From NCBI RefSeq assembly GCF_014647115.1, contig NZ_BMOO01000004.1, positions 62,001-126,000 on the forward strand: a DNA stretch of 64,000 nucleotides, read 5' to 3'. Shown piece after piece: positions 51,988 through 60,589 of the stretch. The stretch is from Halarchaeum rubridurum. GTDB taxonomy: Archaea; Halobacteriota; Halobacteria; Halobacteriales; Halobacteriaceae. The stretch's first letter is position 1, and every line of letters begins with the position of its first letter. The notes beneath the pieces are model-generated. The model was not told where the DNA came from, did not search any database, and saw nothing but the letters and a program-made list of their open reading frames with translations. The translations under genes were made by a program, and so were the position numbers.

Positions 51988-54350
51988 GGCGTCTCACCCC
52001 GCTCGCGCATGACGATGAGGGTGAGCACCGTCACGGCGGCCATGGCGACGACGCTGATCTCGCCGAGCGTGTCGAGGCCGCGGAAGTCGACGAGGATGAC
52101 GTTCACGATGTTGTGACCGCCGGCCTGCTCGACCGTATTCTCCACGAAGTAGGTGGCGATGGCGTCGGGGCTCGCGTCGGTGGCGACGAGCGTCGTGACG
52201 GTGACGAGGCCGCCGACGAGCACGGAGATGACGGCGTCGCGGGCCGCCCGGGAGCGCTCGATGCGCCCGTAGTAGCTCGGGAGTTTGTCGAGGATGACGA
52301 GGAAGACGACGAACGTCACGGTCTCGACGACGACCTGCGTGAGCGCGACGTCGGGCGCGCTGGCGAGGACGAAGAAGACGGTGACGGCGAAGCCGACGAC
52401 GGAGAGCGCCATGACGCCCGCGACGTGCGAGGGCGCACGGACGGCGGCCACGGCGGCCACGGCCGCGACGGCGAGGATTATCGTGAGCCCCGCGCCGAGC
52501 GTCGGGCCGGCGGTCGGGACGGCGATGCCGGTGGCGAGGTAGCCGAAGCCGGCGAGCGCGACCGCGCCGACGAACGTCCACGCGGCGTACGTCCGCAGAT
52601 GGCCGGTCCAGAGAGCGCGCTGGACGCGCGTACTCGCGTGGTTCGCGCCGTAGACGAAGCCGTCGTACCAGCCGTCGGCGCGCAGGACCGGGAGCGCGCC
52701 GAGGAGGCCGCGGGTCGCCCACCGGACGGTGCGCCACCGGAGGTAGCAGACGATGCCGCCGGCGATGGCGAGCGCGCTCATGACGACGGCGGGCGAGACG
52801 TACGTCGGGAGGTAGTAGTGGAAGCTCGCGGCGTGGCCGGCGGCCTCGGGGCCGAGCGTCGCGCCGACGACCCAGCCGACGAAGGACTCGACGGGTGCGA
52901 GGGGCGCGCCGAGCGCGGCCGTGATTCCGCCGAGGCCGATGACGCCCGCGATGGCGGCGAGGGCGACCGGCGGGCCGGTCATCGACCACGGCGCGCGGTG
53001 GACGTGGCCGAGCGTGTCGGGGCGCTCGCCGAAGAAGACGGCGAGGAAGCGAAGCGAGTAGGCGAGCGTGAAGACGCTGCCGACGACGGCGACGACGGGC
53101 GCGAGCCACGCGAGCCCGCCGGCGTGGTGGGCGAACTCGTAGCTCGCCTCGAAGAGGAGCTCCTTCGAGTAGAAGCCGTTGAACGGCGGGACGCCGCCCA
53201 TCCCGAGCGCGGCGACGACGGCGACGGCCGCGGTTATCGGGAGGTCGTGGCGGAGGCCGCCGAGGTCGTCGAACGCCCGCGTCCCCGCTTCGTGGGCGAC
53301 GATGCCGGCGACGAGGAAGAGCGCGGCCTTGAACGCGGCGTGGTTGAGGATGTGGAAGACCGCGGTCTCGGAGCCGAGCGCGCCCGTGAAGCCGAAACCG
53401 GCGACGATGAGCCCGAGGTGGCTCACCGTCGAGTACGCGAGGAGCTCCTTCAGTTCGCTCGCGCAGACGGCGAGGATCGCGGCGACGAGCATCGTGCAGA
53501 GGCCGAGCGCGACGAAAATCTCGGTCCAGTGGTCGCCGACGAGAATCGGGCGGACGCGCCCGAGGAGGAAGACGCCGGCCTTCACCATCGTCGCGGAGTG
53601 GAGGAAGGCCGAGACGGGCGTCGGGGCGGCCATCGCGTCCGGGAGCCAGACGTGGAAGGGAACCTGTGCGGATTTGGTGGCTGCACCGATGCCGACGAGC
53701 GAGAGTATCGGGAGGAGTAAGCCCGCCCGCTCGACGGCGGCGCGGGTCGCGGCGGGCTCGGCGAGCATCGCGGCCAACGAGTAGGTGCCGACGGTGCTCG
53801 CCAGGAGCACGAAGCCGACGAGCATGAAGAGGCCGCCGCCGACGGTGACGAGCATGGCCTTCCGCGCGGCGTAGCGCGAGTCGCGGCGGTCCGAGTAGTG
53901 ACCGACGAGGAGGAAGGAGGCGACGCTCGTCAGCTCCCAGAAGCAAAAGAGGACGACGAGGTCGCCGGCGTAGACGACGCCGAGCATCGATCCCATGAAC
54001 GCGAGCATCGTCGCGTAATACTTCGGCTGGCCGGGCTCGCCGCGCATGTACCCCGCGGAGTACAGGAAGACGAGGACGCCGACGCCGCTGGCGAGCGCGC
54101 CGACGAGCGTGGCGAGGCCGTCGACGTAGAAGCCGAGGGAGACGGAGAGCGGGCCGACCCACGAGACGGCCGCGCCGCCGTGCGTCCCGGCGAGCGTGAC
54201 GACCAACCCGAAGCAGACCGCGGCGACCGCGGCCGCGTAGTACGCAGTCCGGTTCCCGAGGGCCCGCGCCACGAGTGGCGTGGCCGCCGCGGCGGCGAAC
54301 GGCAGCCCCACCAGGGCGAGGAGGACCCACAGGTCGGGTGTCGGTTGCAC
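51984..54350 (-). CDS. mnhA: Mrp-type antiporter subunit A
   Basis: This 788-residue polytopic protein starts at a GTG. Near residue 90 come the ND5-like features (VGVLVFLYSAGYMRGEPGQP), then KSAQVPFHVWLPDAMAAPTP with the conserved Lys, FLHSATMVKAGVFLLGRVRP and KELLAYSTVSHLGLIVAG. A C-terminal block SAPDVALTQVVVETVTFVVF and TLGEISVVAMAAVTVLTLIV resembles the MbhE/DUF4040 modules. It pumps sodium out in exchange for protons, essential at high salt. GAGTATAAAGG-type DNA precedes it and makes it the operon's first gene. Confidence 0.95.
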   Translation of the reverse strand: MQPTPDLWVLLALVGLPFAAAAATPLVARALGNRTAYYAAAVAAVCFGLVVTLAGTHGGAAVSWVGPLSVSLGFYVDGLATLVGALASGVGVLVFLYSAGYMRGEPGQPKYYATMLAFMGSMLGVVYAGDLVVLFCFWELTSVASFLLVGHYSDRRDSRYAARKAMLVTVGGGLFMLVGFVLLASTVGTYSLAAMLAEPAATRAAVERAGLLLPILSLVGIGAATKSAQVPFHVWLPDAMAAPTPVSAFLHSATMVKAGVFLLGRVRPILVGDHWTEIFVALGLCTMLVAAILAVCASELKELLAYSTVSHLGLIVAGFGFTGALGSETAVFHILNHAAFKAALFLVAGIVAHEAGTRAFDDLGGLRHDLPITAAVAVVAALGMGGVPPFNGFYSKELLFEASYEFAHHAGGLAWLAPVVAVVGSVFTLAYSLRFLAVFFGERPDTLGHVHRAPWSMTGPPVALAAIAGVIGLGGITAALGAPLAPVESFVGWVVGATLGPEAAGHAASFHYYLPTYVSPAVVMSALAIAGGIVCYLRWRTVRWATRGLLGALPVLRADGWYDGFVYGANHASTRVQRALWTGHLRTYAAWTFVGAVALAGFGYLATGIAVPTAGPTLGAGLTIILAVAAVAAVAAVRAPSHVAGVMALSVVGFAVTVFFVLASAPDVALTQVVVETVTFVVFLVILDKLPSYYGRIERSRAARDAVISVLVGGLVTVTTLVATDASPDAIATYFVENTVEQAGGHNIVNVILVDFRGLDTLGEISVVAMAAVTVLTLIVMRERGETP

Positions 54351-54373
54351 GTTCGAGTCGTAGGGGAGTCCGA

Positions 54374-54382
54374 GTATAAAGG
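54374..54382 (-). promoter_or_regulatory. mnh operon promoter (TATA box)
   Basis: Minus-strand CCTTTATAC lies about 26-30 bases before the mnhA GTG, so the seven-gene transcript probably begins at the start codon. The next 230 bases upstream carry no accepted gene. Confidence 0.6.
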
Positions 54383-54613
54383 TGGCCACGATTCGTCGTG
54401 TTGGGGAACCGCCAGAATACAGAAGTAGGTACGCGGCCTCGATACTGGTGCGCGGCGCTCCGGCGACACTCGTCGGCGTCGCCCTCGGAACCACCACCAC
54501 CCTCACCATCCTGACGTCGGCGGTGGCCGGGGCGTGCGCTCTGTCGTCGCACGAGCGTCGTGCGCTCCGCCGTCAGGTTCTCGCGCCCGTCAGAGGCGAC
54601 CGCCGAGCGGTCG

Positions 54614-55024
54614 CTACGACGACACGACGTCCGGGTCGTAGAGCGACCGGCACGCGCAGTCGGCGTCCACGTGTCGCTCCACGAAGCGCGGGATGACCGC
54701 GTGCGCGAGTCTGTTCTCGGGGTCGGGGACGTCGTCCCGTTCGGCGAGCACGTCGTCGACGACATCGCGGAGGACCGAGAGCGCCTCCCGGGTCGCCTCG
54801 CGCGTCCCGTAGCCCGCGACGGGGTGGTCGGAGACGTGTCGCGTCCCGTCCTCGTGAATCGTCGAGAGCAACACGTGATAGGGGCAGGTCTCGTCGGTCG
54901 GCGACTTCGACACCCAGAGGTCGACCGCGAACGCCGGCGTGACGCGACGGCGCCACCGGCGCTCGGTGTCCCGGGCGCGCTCCGCGGTCACCTCGGTCCA
55001 CGCGTCGGGGAGGGAGTCGTCCAT
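54614..55024 (-). CDS. hypothetical protein, 136 residues
   Basis: The frame from ATG 55024 reads MDDSLPDAWTEVTAERARDT, then RRWRRRVTPAFAVDLWVSKS and CPYHVLLSTIHEDGTRHVSD, followed by DADCACRSLYDPDV near the end. Cys residues at PTDETCPYH and DADCACRS could bind metal. No domain is recognised. Reading frame composition matches real genes. It stands between mnhA and the RNA polymerase epsilon gene. Confidence 0.6.
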   Translation of the reverse strand: MDDSLPDAWTEVTAERARDTERRWRRRVTPAFAVDLWVSKSPTDETCPYHVLLSTIHEDGTRHVSDHPVAGYGTREATREALSVLRDVVDDVLAERDDVPDPENRLAHAVIPRFVERHVDADCACRSLYDPDVVSS

Positions 55025-55264
55025 GACCGCGCGTTCGGTACCGCGAGCCAAGAAACGCCGGGGCCGGTCGCGCCGTCGCTTTAAGTCGTTCTCGTCACAA
55101 GCAGTAGATACGACCGAGGGACGCCCCGCTTCTCGGGCGTCCAACGCCGACCGCCGAGCGGCGGTGCACGCGCTTCTCCGATACGCCGGCGGCAGACTCA
55201 TTTCGCCGTCCCTCGACGTCGGGTAGTCGTGCGTTTATCCGTCTGCGCACGGTAGCGGGAGTCG

Positions 55265-56014
55265 ATGACCGACGCCGCCACGTCGGCCCCCGAGTTCGAG
55301 GTGGTCGACGAGGAGCAGTTCAGCCAGCGGCCGGGGGACGGTGCGCTCGCGCGCGCCGCCCACAGGCGCGACACGACGGTCGGCCGGTGGGGACCGACGA
55401 GCCCGAGCGCGACGCAGATCGGCCGCGCGCGCTCGCCCGACGCGGACGTCTCGGAAAGCCTCCGTCGCCTCCACGAGGAGCGCCACCCGGCGACCGAAGG
55501 CCACGGCGCGCGCCAACACCGCCTCGAGAAACTGCGGATCACGCACGCGCTCTGTAACGACCTCGACGTGACGCCGTGGCAGCGCGACCGCGCGCTCGGC
55601 GTGATGGTCGACCTCGACCTGACCGCGTTCGGGAGCCAGCGCGCCATCGAGAAGGTCGCGCTCGTCACCATCCGGCACGTCGTCGACGACGAACGCGAGC
55701 GCTATCTGGGTCTGCAGGACCAGGCGTGGCTCGCCGAGCAACCCCCCGAGCGCCTCGAAAGCCTCTACGAGCAGTTCACCTCGCTCACGGACGACCCGCG
55801 CTTCGAGGCGCTCGCGGAGAAACACGGGCTCTCGATCACGTCGCTCAACCGTCTCCGGCGCGTGCTGCGCGCACAACTCGACGAACAGGACCTCCACGGC
55901 GCGGTCTACGGCCGCAACCCCTACCGCGACCCGAACCTCCCGAGCGCGGACCTCGACGCTGACGACGGCGGCGATGCGGATGCGGACGACGGCGGAGACA
56001 CCGACACGGCGTAA
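55265..56014 (+). CDS. haloarchaeal RNA polymerase-associated epsilon subunit
   Basis: This 249-residue protein matches what I recall of the haloarchaeal protein annotated as RNA polymerase subunit epsilon: RPGDGALARAAHRRDTTVGR, EKLRITHALCNDLDVTPWQR, DLTAFGSQRAIEKVALVTIR and YEQFTSLTDDPRFEALAEKH, ending GAVYGRNPYRDPNLPS. The central part has the two-helix-repeat look of TFIIB cyclin-like folds. Its C-terminal tail is an Asp/Gly-rich low-complexity stretch. A CGTTTATCC box lies about 31 bases before the ATG (leaderless). Whether it is a true polymerase subunit is not shown by sequence. Confidence 0.75.
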   Translation: MTDAATSAPEFEVVDEEQFSQRPGDGALARAAHRRDTTVGRWGPTSPSATQIGRARSPDADVSESLRRLHEERHPATEGHGARQHRLEKLRITHALCNDLDVTPWQRDRALGVMVDLDLTAFGSQRAIEKVALVTIRHVVDDERERYLGLQDQAWLAEQPPERLESLYEQFTSLTDDPRFEALAEKHGLSITSLNRLRRVLRAQLDEQDLHGAVYGRNPYRDPNLPSADLDADDGGDADADDGGDTDTA

Positions 56015-56053
56015 CGCGACCGTCCCGTCCGGCCCCGTCGGCACCCTCTTACA

Positions 56054-56070
56054 CCTTATACAGTATCCAC
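56054..56070. promoter_or_regulatory. half-palindrome related to site at 5783
   Basis: CCTTATACAGTATCCAC shares its left arm CCTTATAC and the first half of the right arm (GTAT) with the perfect palindrome at 5783. It lies about 100 bases before the symporter's predicted TATA box. A common regulator for both is an inference. Confidence 0.4.
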
Positions 56071-56191
56071 ACCCTCCGAGGGGCCAAGGGGGTGTGAACG
56101 GTTCCCGTCTGTTGAGAGTGTATCCGAGAAACTAAACAACCCCAGGATAAGTCCTTTATGGCTGGTTGGTTGTCGTAGCGTCGTGGAAGAT

Positions 56192-56287
56192 ATGCACGCG
56201 TTCGTCAACCAAAGTCCGGAGGAACGTGGGGAAGTTCGCGTATCGGGTCGGAATCGGTGGACGGGGTACCAGGGGTGGTGTTCGTGA
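56192..56287 (+). other. 31-codon reading frame before the symporter
   Basis: The frame begins MHAFVNQSPEERGEV and ends at a TGA that overlaps the symporter GTG (GTGA). CCTTTATG lies about 35 bases before its ATG, making it the first frame in the mRNA. It has no membrane helix, so it is not the usual symporter accessory protein. It may couple translation or be a regulatory leader. Confidence 0.45.
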
Positions 56288-57831
56288 GTCCCATCGTCAT
56301 CGGGCTGATCGGGATCGTCGTCCTGATGCTCGGCGTCGGCTTCTACGTCTCCCGGAAGGTGAAGGGGGACAGCGTGAACTACATCGTCGCGGGCCGGGGG
56401 TTGATCCTCCCGCTCGCGGCGGCGACGCTGATGGCGCAGTCGCTCGACTCGAACGCGACGCTCGGGAACACGGACCTCGTCGCGTCCGCGGGCTTCTGGG
56501 CGGGCGCGGCGCTCCCGGTCGGCCTCGCCACCTGCCTGTTCCTCACGGGGTTGTTCTTCGCCAAGCCGATGAACCGGATGAACCTCGTGACGCTCCCGGA
56601 CTTCTACCGGCGCAAGTACGGCCGCGTCGTCGAGGTGCTCTCCTCGGGCGTGATGCTCCTCGCGTACGCCTTCCTGCTCGCCGGCAACCTCGTCGCCGGT
56701 GGCTACCTCTTCCAGATATTCCTCGGCTTCGACTACACGATCGGCGTCGTCGCCATCGCCGCGATAATCTTCAGCTACACCGTCGCCGGCGGGCTCTTCT
56801 CGGTCGCGTACACCGACGTTATCCAGGCCGGCATCGCGCTCGTTGGCTCGCTCGCCCTCATCGTCTACGTCGCCACCCACTACGGGCTCACCGTCCCGAG
56901 CGGGATGGGGCCGACCGCGTTCGGTCAGCTCACCAATCCCGCGCAGGGCGCGTACATCAACTGGGCGTCGATAATCGCGCTCGGCCTCGGCGACATCGTC
57001 GCCATCGACTTCATGGAGCGCGTCTTCGCCGCCGACGACCCCGAGACGGCCCAGAAGGCCTGCTTCATCGGGAGCGCCGGCACGCTCATCATCGGCATCC
57101 CGTTCTCCGTCGTCGCGCTCTCGATGCCGTCGATTCTCTCATCGCTCGGCGTCCAATCCGGCAGCGAGGCGATGCTCTACACGCTCCTCCAGACCGGCGT
57201 GCCGACGTGGCTCGCCGTCCTCGTGTTGGGCGGTATCGTCGCCGCCTCCTTCTCGACGGGCGACGGCGCGATTCTCGGGACGTCCGCCGTCCTCGCGCGC
57301 AACGTCGTCGGCATCCGCGTCGACGAGAGCGCCCACGAGGACGAGCACGCGGCGGCCGACGCGGACGACGACCTCGTCGACACGGACGCGGACAAACTGC
57401 TCACGACGACGCGGCTGATGGCGGTGCCCGTGACGGTACTCGGGGTCTTCTTCGCCCTCCAGGTCGCCCAGACCGGGATGCTCCTGCTGCTCGCCTTCGA
57501 CGTGATGCTCGCCGCGCTGCTCGTGCCGTTCGTCTTCGGGCTGTTCAAACCCGACTTCGCCACGCGGCAGGCCGCGCTCGCGTCGATACTCACGGGCTCG
57601 CTCACCCGCCTCGTGCTGTTCGCGCTCGTCCCGACGACGTACGCGATTCCGAACTCCCTGCTCTACATCCAGAACCCGTGGTTCACGCCCGCGTTCGACG
57701 GCCTCCCGACGTTCATCGCGCCCGCGCTCGCGCTCGTCACCTACGTCGGCGTCGCCGCGGTCACGGAGGATGCCGAAGTCGAGGAACGCGCGCGCACCCA
57801 CGCGGGTGCCGCCGAACCGATGGACGACTGA
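56284..57831 (+). CDS. sodium:solute symporter (SSS family)
   Basis: This 515-residue protein with about 13 helices starts at GTG 56284; longer starts to 56257 are possible but less likely. VKGDSVNYIVAGRGLILPLA and NLVTLPDFYRRKYGRVVEVL match the SSS/LeuT fold, with AYTDVIQAGIALVGSLALIV as the sodium-site helix. By family it uses the sodium gradient for uptake of a solute such as a carboxylate, proline or a polyol. The Na+/H+ antiporter nearby would renew that gradient. An acidic loop, HEDEHAAADADDDLVDTDAD, is cytoplasmic or external. Confidence 0.85.
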   Translation: MSPIVIGLIGIVVLMLGVGFYVSRKVKGDSVNYIVAGRGLILPLAAATLMAQSLDSNATLGNTDLVASAGFWAGAALPVGLATCLFLTGLFFAKPMNRMNLVTLPDFYRRKYGRVVEVLSSGVMLLAYAFLLAGNLVAGGYLFQIFLGFDYTIGVVAIAAIIFSYTVAGGLFSVAYTDVIQAGIALVGSLALIVYVATHYGLTVPSGMGPTAFGQLTNPAQGAYINWASIIALGLGDIVAIDFMERVFAADDPETAQKACFIGSAGTLIIGIPFSVVALSMPSILSSLGVQSGSEAMLYTLLQTGVPTWLAVLVLGGIVAASFSTGDGAILGTSAVLARNVVGIRVDESAHEDEHAAADADDDLVDTDADKLLTTTRLMAVPVTVLGVFFALQVAQTGMLLLLAFDVMLAALLVPFVFGLFKPDFATRQAALASILTGSLTRLVLFALVPTTYAIPNSLLYIQNPWFTPAFDGLPTFIAPALALVTYVGVAAVTEDAEVEERARTHAGAAEPMDD

Positions 57832-57976
57832 CGGACCCCACCGCTCGCTCCCGCTCGTCCTCTCTCGTTCGGTTTTGGGTCGTAATAGCGAATGTCGCGG
57901 ACAGGAATAGGCGTATATGGTTTCAGTACACACACCTACAACGAGTATGGATGGTCGTTCGTGAGAAAGTATCGGG

Positions 57977-59017
57977 GTGGAAGACGCCGTGACGGGTGAG
58001 GACGTCCGCATCACGCGGAAGGTCCAACAGCTCGGTTCGTCGACGCTCGCGGTGACGCTCCCCGCGGAGTGGGCGCGCGAGCACGACGTGGAGAAGGGGG
58101 ACTCGGTCGTCGTCCAGCGCGACGAGAGCAGCGGCTCGCTCCTCGTCGTCCCCGACCGCACGCTGATCGACGACGCGGAGACGACGGTGGACGCGAGCGG
58201 GCTCGACGCCGACGCGCTGCGCCGCGCCGTCATCGCCCAGTACGTTCTGGGGCGGCGGCTCGTCCACGTCACCGACGACGGCCCGATTGCGCCCGGCCAC
58301 CGCGACGCCGTCCTCGACGCCGAGCGCGGGCTGATGGGCGTCGGCGTCGTCGAGGAGACCGCGGAGGCGATGACGCTCCGGTGTTCCATCGCCGCCGACG
58401 ACTTCGAGCTCCCGACGCTCCTCGGCCGCCTCGACCGCACCGAGACGACGATGCGCAGTGAAGCGCTCGCCGCGTTCCTCGACGGCGACGCCGAGCGCGC
58501 CCGCGCGCTCACGCAGCGCCACGCGCAGGTGGACAAGCTCTTCTACCTCCTCCTGCGCGTCCTCTTCGCCACCTACCGGAACCCCGACCTCAACCGCGCG
58601 GTCGGCGTCGACACCGGCTTCCCGCTGATCGGCTATCGCTCCGTCGCCCAGGACGTCGTGTTGATGGCGGACGCCGCGACGGACCTCGCCGCGCTGACCG
58701 ACGAGCCGGTCCCCGAGGGCGCGCGCGAGCACCTGCGCGAACTCGCGGACGCCATCGACGACGCCGCGGACGCCGCGCGGAACGCCGTCGTCGAGCCCTC
58801 GTACGCTGACGTCACACGCGCACGCGAGGCGCTCGACCGGGCGCGCGAACGCACCGACGCCGCGAACGACTACCTCGAACGCGAGCGCCCCGAGCCGCTC
58901 CTCCGCCTCCAGCGCGCCGTCTGCGCCCTCGGCGGCGACGCCCGCCACGTCCGGGACACCCTCGACGTCGCCACGCGCCTCACCTTCCGCGACGGCAGCG
59001 GCGCGACGCCCGAGTAG
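57977..59017 (+). CDS. AbrB-PhoU regulatory protein
   Basis: This 346-residue protein starts at GTG. The N-terminal ITRKVQQLGSSTLAVTLPAE-type strand set is a SpoVT/AbrB DNA-binding domain (about 8-55). Two PhoU-like three-helix bundles follow, for example TTMRSEALAAFLDGDAERAR and LALTDEPVPEGAREHLREL. This layout is the haloarchaeal PhoU-domain protein that may control phosphate or other ion transport. An in-frame ATG at 57947 is followed by a TGA, so the GTG is the likely start. Confidence 0.8.
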   Translation: MEDAVTGEDVRITRKVQQLGSSTLAVTLPAEWAREHDVEKGDSVVVQRDESSGSLLVVPDRTLIDDAETTVDASGLDADALRRAVIAQYVLGRRLVHVTDDGPIAPGHRDAVLDAERGLMGVGVVEETAEAMTLRCSIAADDFELPTLLGRLDRTETTMRSEALAAFLDGDAERARALTQRHAQVDKLFYLLLRVLFATYRNPDLNRAVGVDTGFPLIGYRSVAQDVVLMADAATDLAALTDEPVPEGAREHLRELADAIDDAADAARNAVVEPSYADVTRAREALDRARERTDAANDYLERERPEPLLRLQRAVCALGGDARHVRDTLDVATRLTFRDGSGATPE

Positions 59018-59280
59018 GGCGTCCCAGACCCGTTTTCGACGGCGGTCACGTCCGCCGAGCGACGCGTCCATCACTACCGCTCGACACGTGACGCGCGTCG
59101 CGCGAGCGCGTGACCTTATATGCCTCTAGGTGTCGAAGGCGACTCGAACCGTTGGGGGACGCACCAACCCCGCATACGAAACAGTACACATCCAAATCAA
59201 AGCTTTTCATACCGGATAGAAAAGGTGTGAGCGTCGAAAGAAGCGCACGAACGAGTGCGTATAACGGAGAAAGAAACACG

Positions 59281-60393
59281 ATGACGGAAAACAACTGCAA
59301 CGGAGCGGACATCTACGGCGACGCGCACAAGGAGGCGAACGAACCCATCTTCAGCGGCATCCCCTCGTTCCTGAAGCTCCCCGAGGTCGACCGGAGCGAA
59401 CTCGACGAGGCGGACGTCGACGTCGGCATCCTCGGCGCGCCGCTCGACACGGCGACGACCATCCGGCCGGGGACGCGCTACGGCCCGCGCGCGGTCCGCG
59501 CGGCCTCCACCGTGCCGTCGCCGCCCTACGAGCACTTCAACATCGAGACGGGCGTCGACCCCTTCGATCACTTCAGCGTCGCGGACACCGGCGACGCCCA
59601 GGTCTCGCCCGGCGACACCCGGGGGAGCCAACTGAACATCGAGGACGCCGTCGCGGAGATAAGCGAGCAGGCGACGCCGGTCGTCATCGGCGGCGACCAC
59701 TCGATCAGCTACCCCGACATCAAGGGGTGGGCGGAGGCCAACGGCTACGAGGACATCGGCCTCATCCACTTCGACTGCCACGCCGACACGGGCGACGACG
59801 GTCTCACCGGCTTCGAGTACGACCACGGCGCGTGGGTCAAACGAGTCTACGACGAGGGCATCATGGCCGGCGAGAACTACACCCTCATCGGCCCGCGCGG
59901 CTTCTGGCCGGGCCCCGACACCTACCGCGACATGCGCGACGCCGGCATGAAGTGGTACACCGCGGACGACGTCGCCGCGATGGACCTCTCGGAGATCGTC
60001 GCGGACGCCGTCCGGCGCGCCACCGACGACACCGACGCCGTCTGGATATCCTTCGACGTCGACGTCATGGAGCCCGCGTACGCGCCCGGTACCGGCGAAC
60101 CCGAGCCCGGCGGACTCGTCCCCCGCGAGGCCATCTCCATGGTCCGGGAGTGCGTGAAGGAACTCGACCCCGAGGCCTTCGGCTTCGACGTCGTCGAGGT
60201 CTCGCCCGCCTACGACACGAGCGACACCAACTCCTACAACGGCGGCGTCACCTCCGGCTTCGCCAACCGCCTCATCATCGAGGTCCTCGGGAGCATGGCA
60301 CTCGCCGCCCAGGGCAAGGAGTCGGGCGAACCGATCAGGCCGAAGGAACCGCTCGGCGTCCCGCCGGAAGCCGAAACGCCCGCGGACGACTAG
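59281..60393 (+). CDS. speB: agmatinase-family ureohydrolase
   Basis: This 370-residue binuclear manganese enzyme has GGDHS (137-141), HFDCHADT (163-170) and SFDVDVMEPAYAPGTG (258-272); ligands H140, D165, H167, D169, D259 and D261 are all present. The usual DPA is EPA. It begins with an extended segment IPSFLKLPEVDRSELDEADV seen in guanidine/guanidinobutyrase-type enzymes as well. It hydrolyses agmatine or another guanidino compound to urea and amine. GCGTATAACGG lies 20-25 bases upstream. Confidence 0.8.
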   Translation: MTENNCNGADIYGDAHKEANEPIFSGIPSFLKLPEVDRSELDEADVDVGILGAPLDTATTIRPGTRYGPRAVRAASTVPSPPYEHFNIETGVDPFDHFSVADTGDAQVSPGDTRGSQLNIEDAVAEISEQATPVVIGGDHSISYPDIKGWAEANGYEDIGLIHFDCHADTGDDGLTGFEYDHGAWVKRVYDEGIMAGENYTLIGPRGFWPGPDTYRDMRDAGMKWYTADDVAAMDLSEIVADAVRRATDDTDAVWISFDVDVMEPAYAPGTGEPEPGGLVPREAISMVRECVKELDPEAFGFDVVEVSPAYDTSDTNSYNGGVTSGFANRLIIEVLGSMALAAQGKESGEPIRPKEPLGVPPEAETPADD

Positions 60394-60414
60394 CGTGATC
60401 GCGTAGCGATCACG
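60394..60414 (+). terminator. perfect hairpin directly after speB
   Basis: CGTGATCGC and GCGATCACG pair over nine bases around GTA, immediately after the TAG stop. A weaker copy, CGCGGTCGCGTAGCGATTCA, follows at 60451-60470. It probably ends transcription. Confidence 0.5.
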
Positions 60415-60589
60415 TCGTGGCGAGCGGGGAGCACAGCGACCCGCGAGCAGCGCGGTCGCGTAGCGATTCACGTCCGAGCGCGCGGCGACGCCGGCCACGT
60501 CTGCCCGGACGCCGCGCGGGCCGACCCCCGACAGACGTGTTACCTACCACCAACGTCCCGCTTATATACATATCCGTTCTGATAGGAGT

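Noticed and set aside
54382-54696. A plus-strand frame with a hydrophobic segment near 54420-54550
   Set aside because: It starts inside the mnh promoter, has no promoter of its own, and its end is antisense to the 54614 gene; composition alone is not enough.
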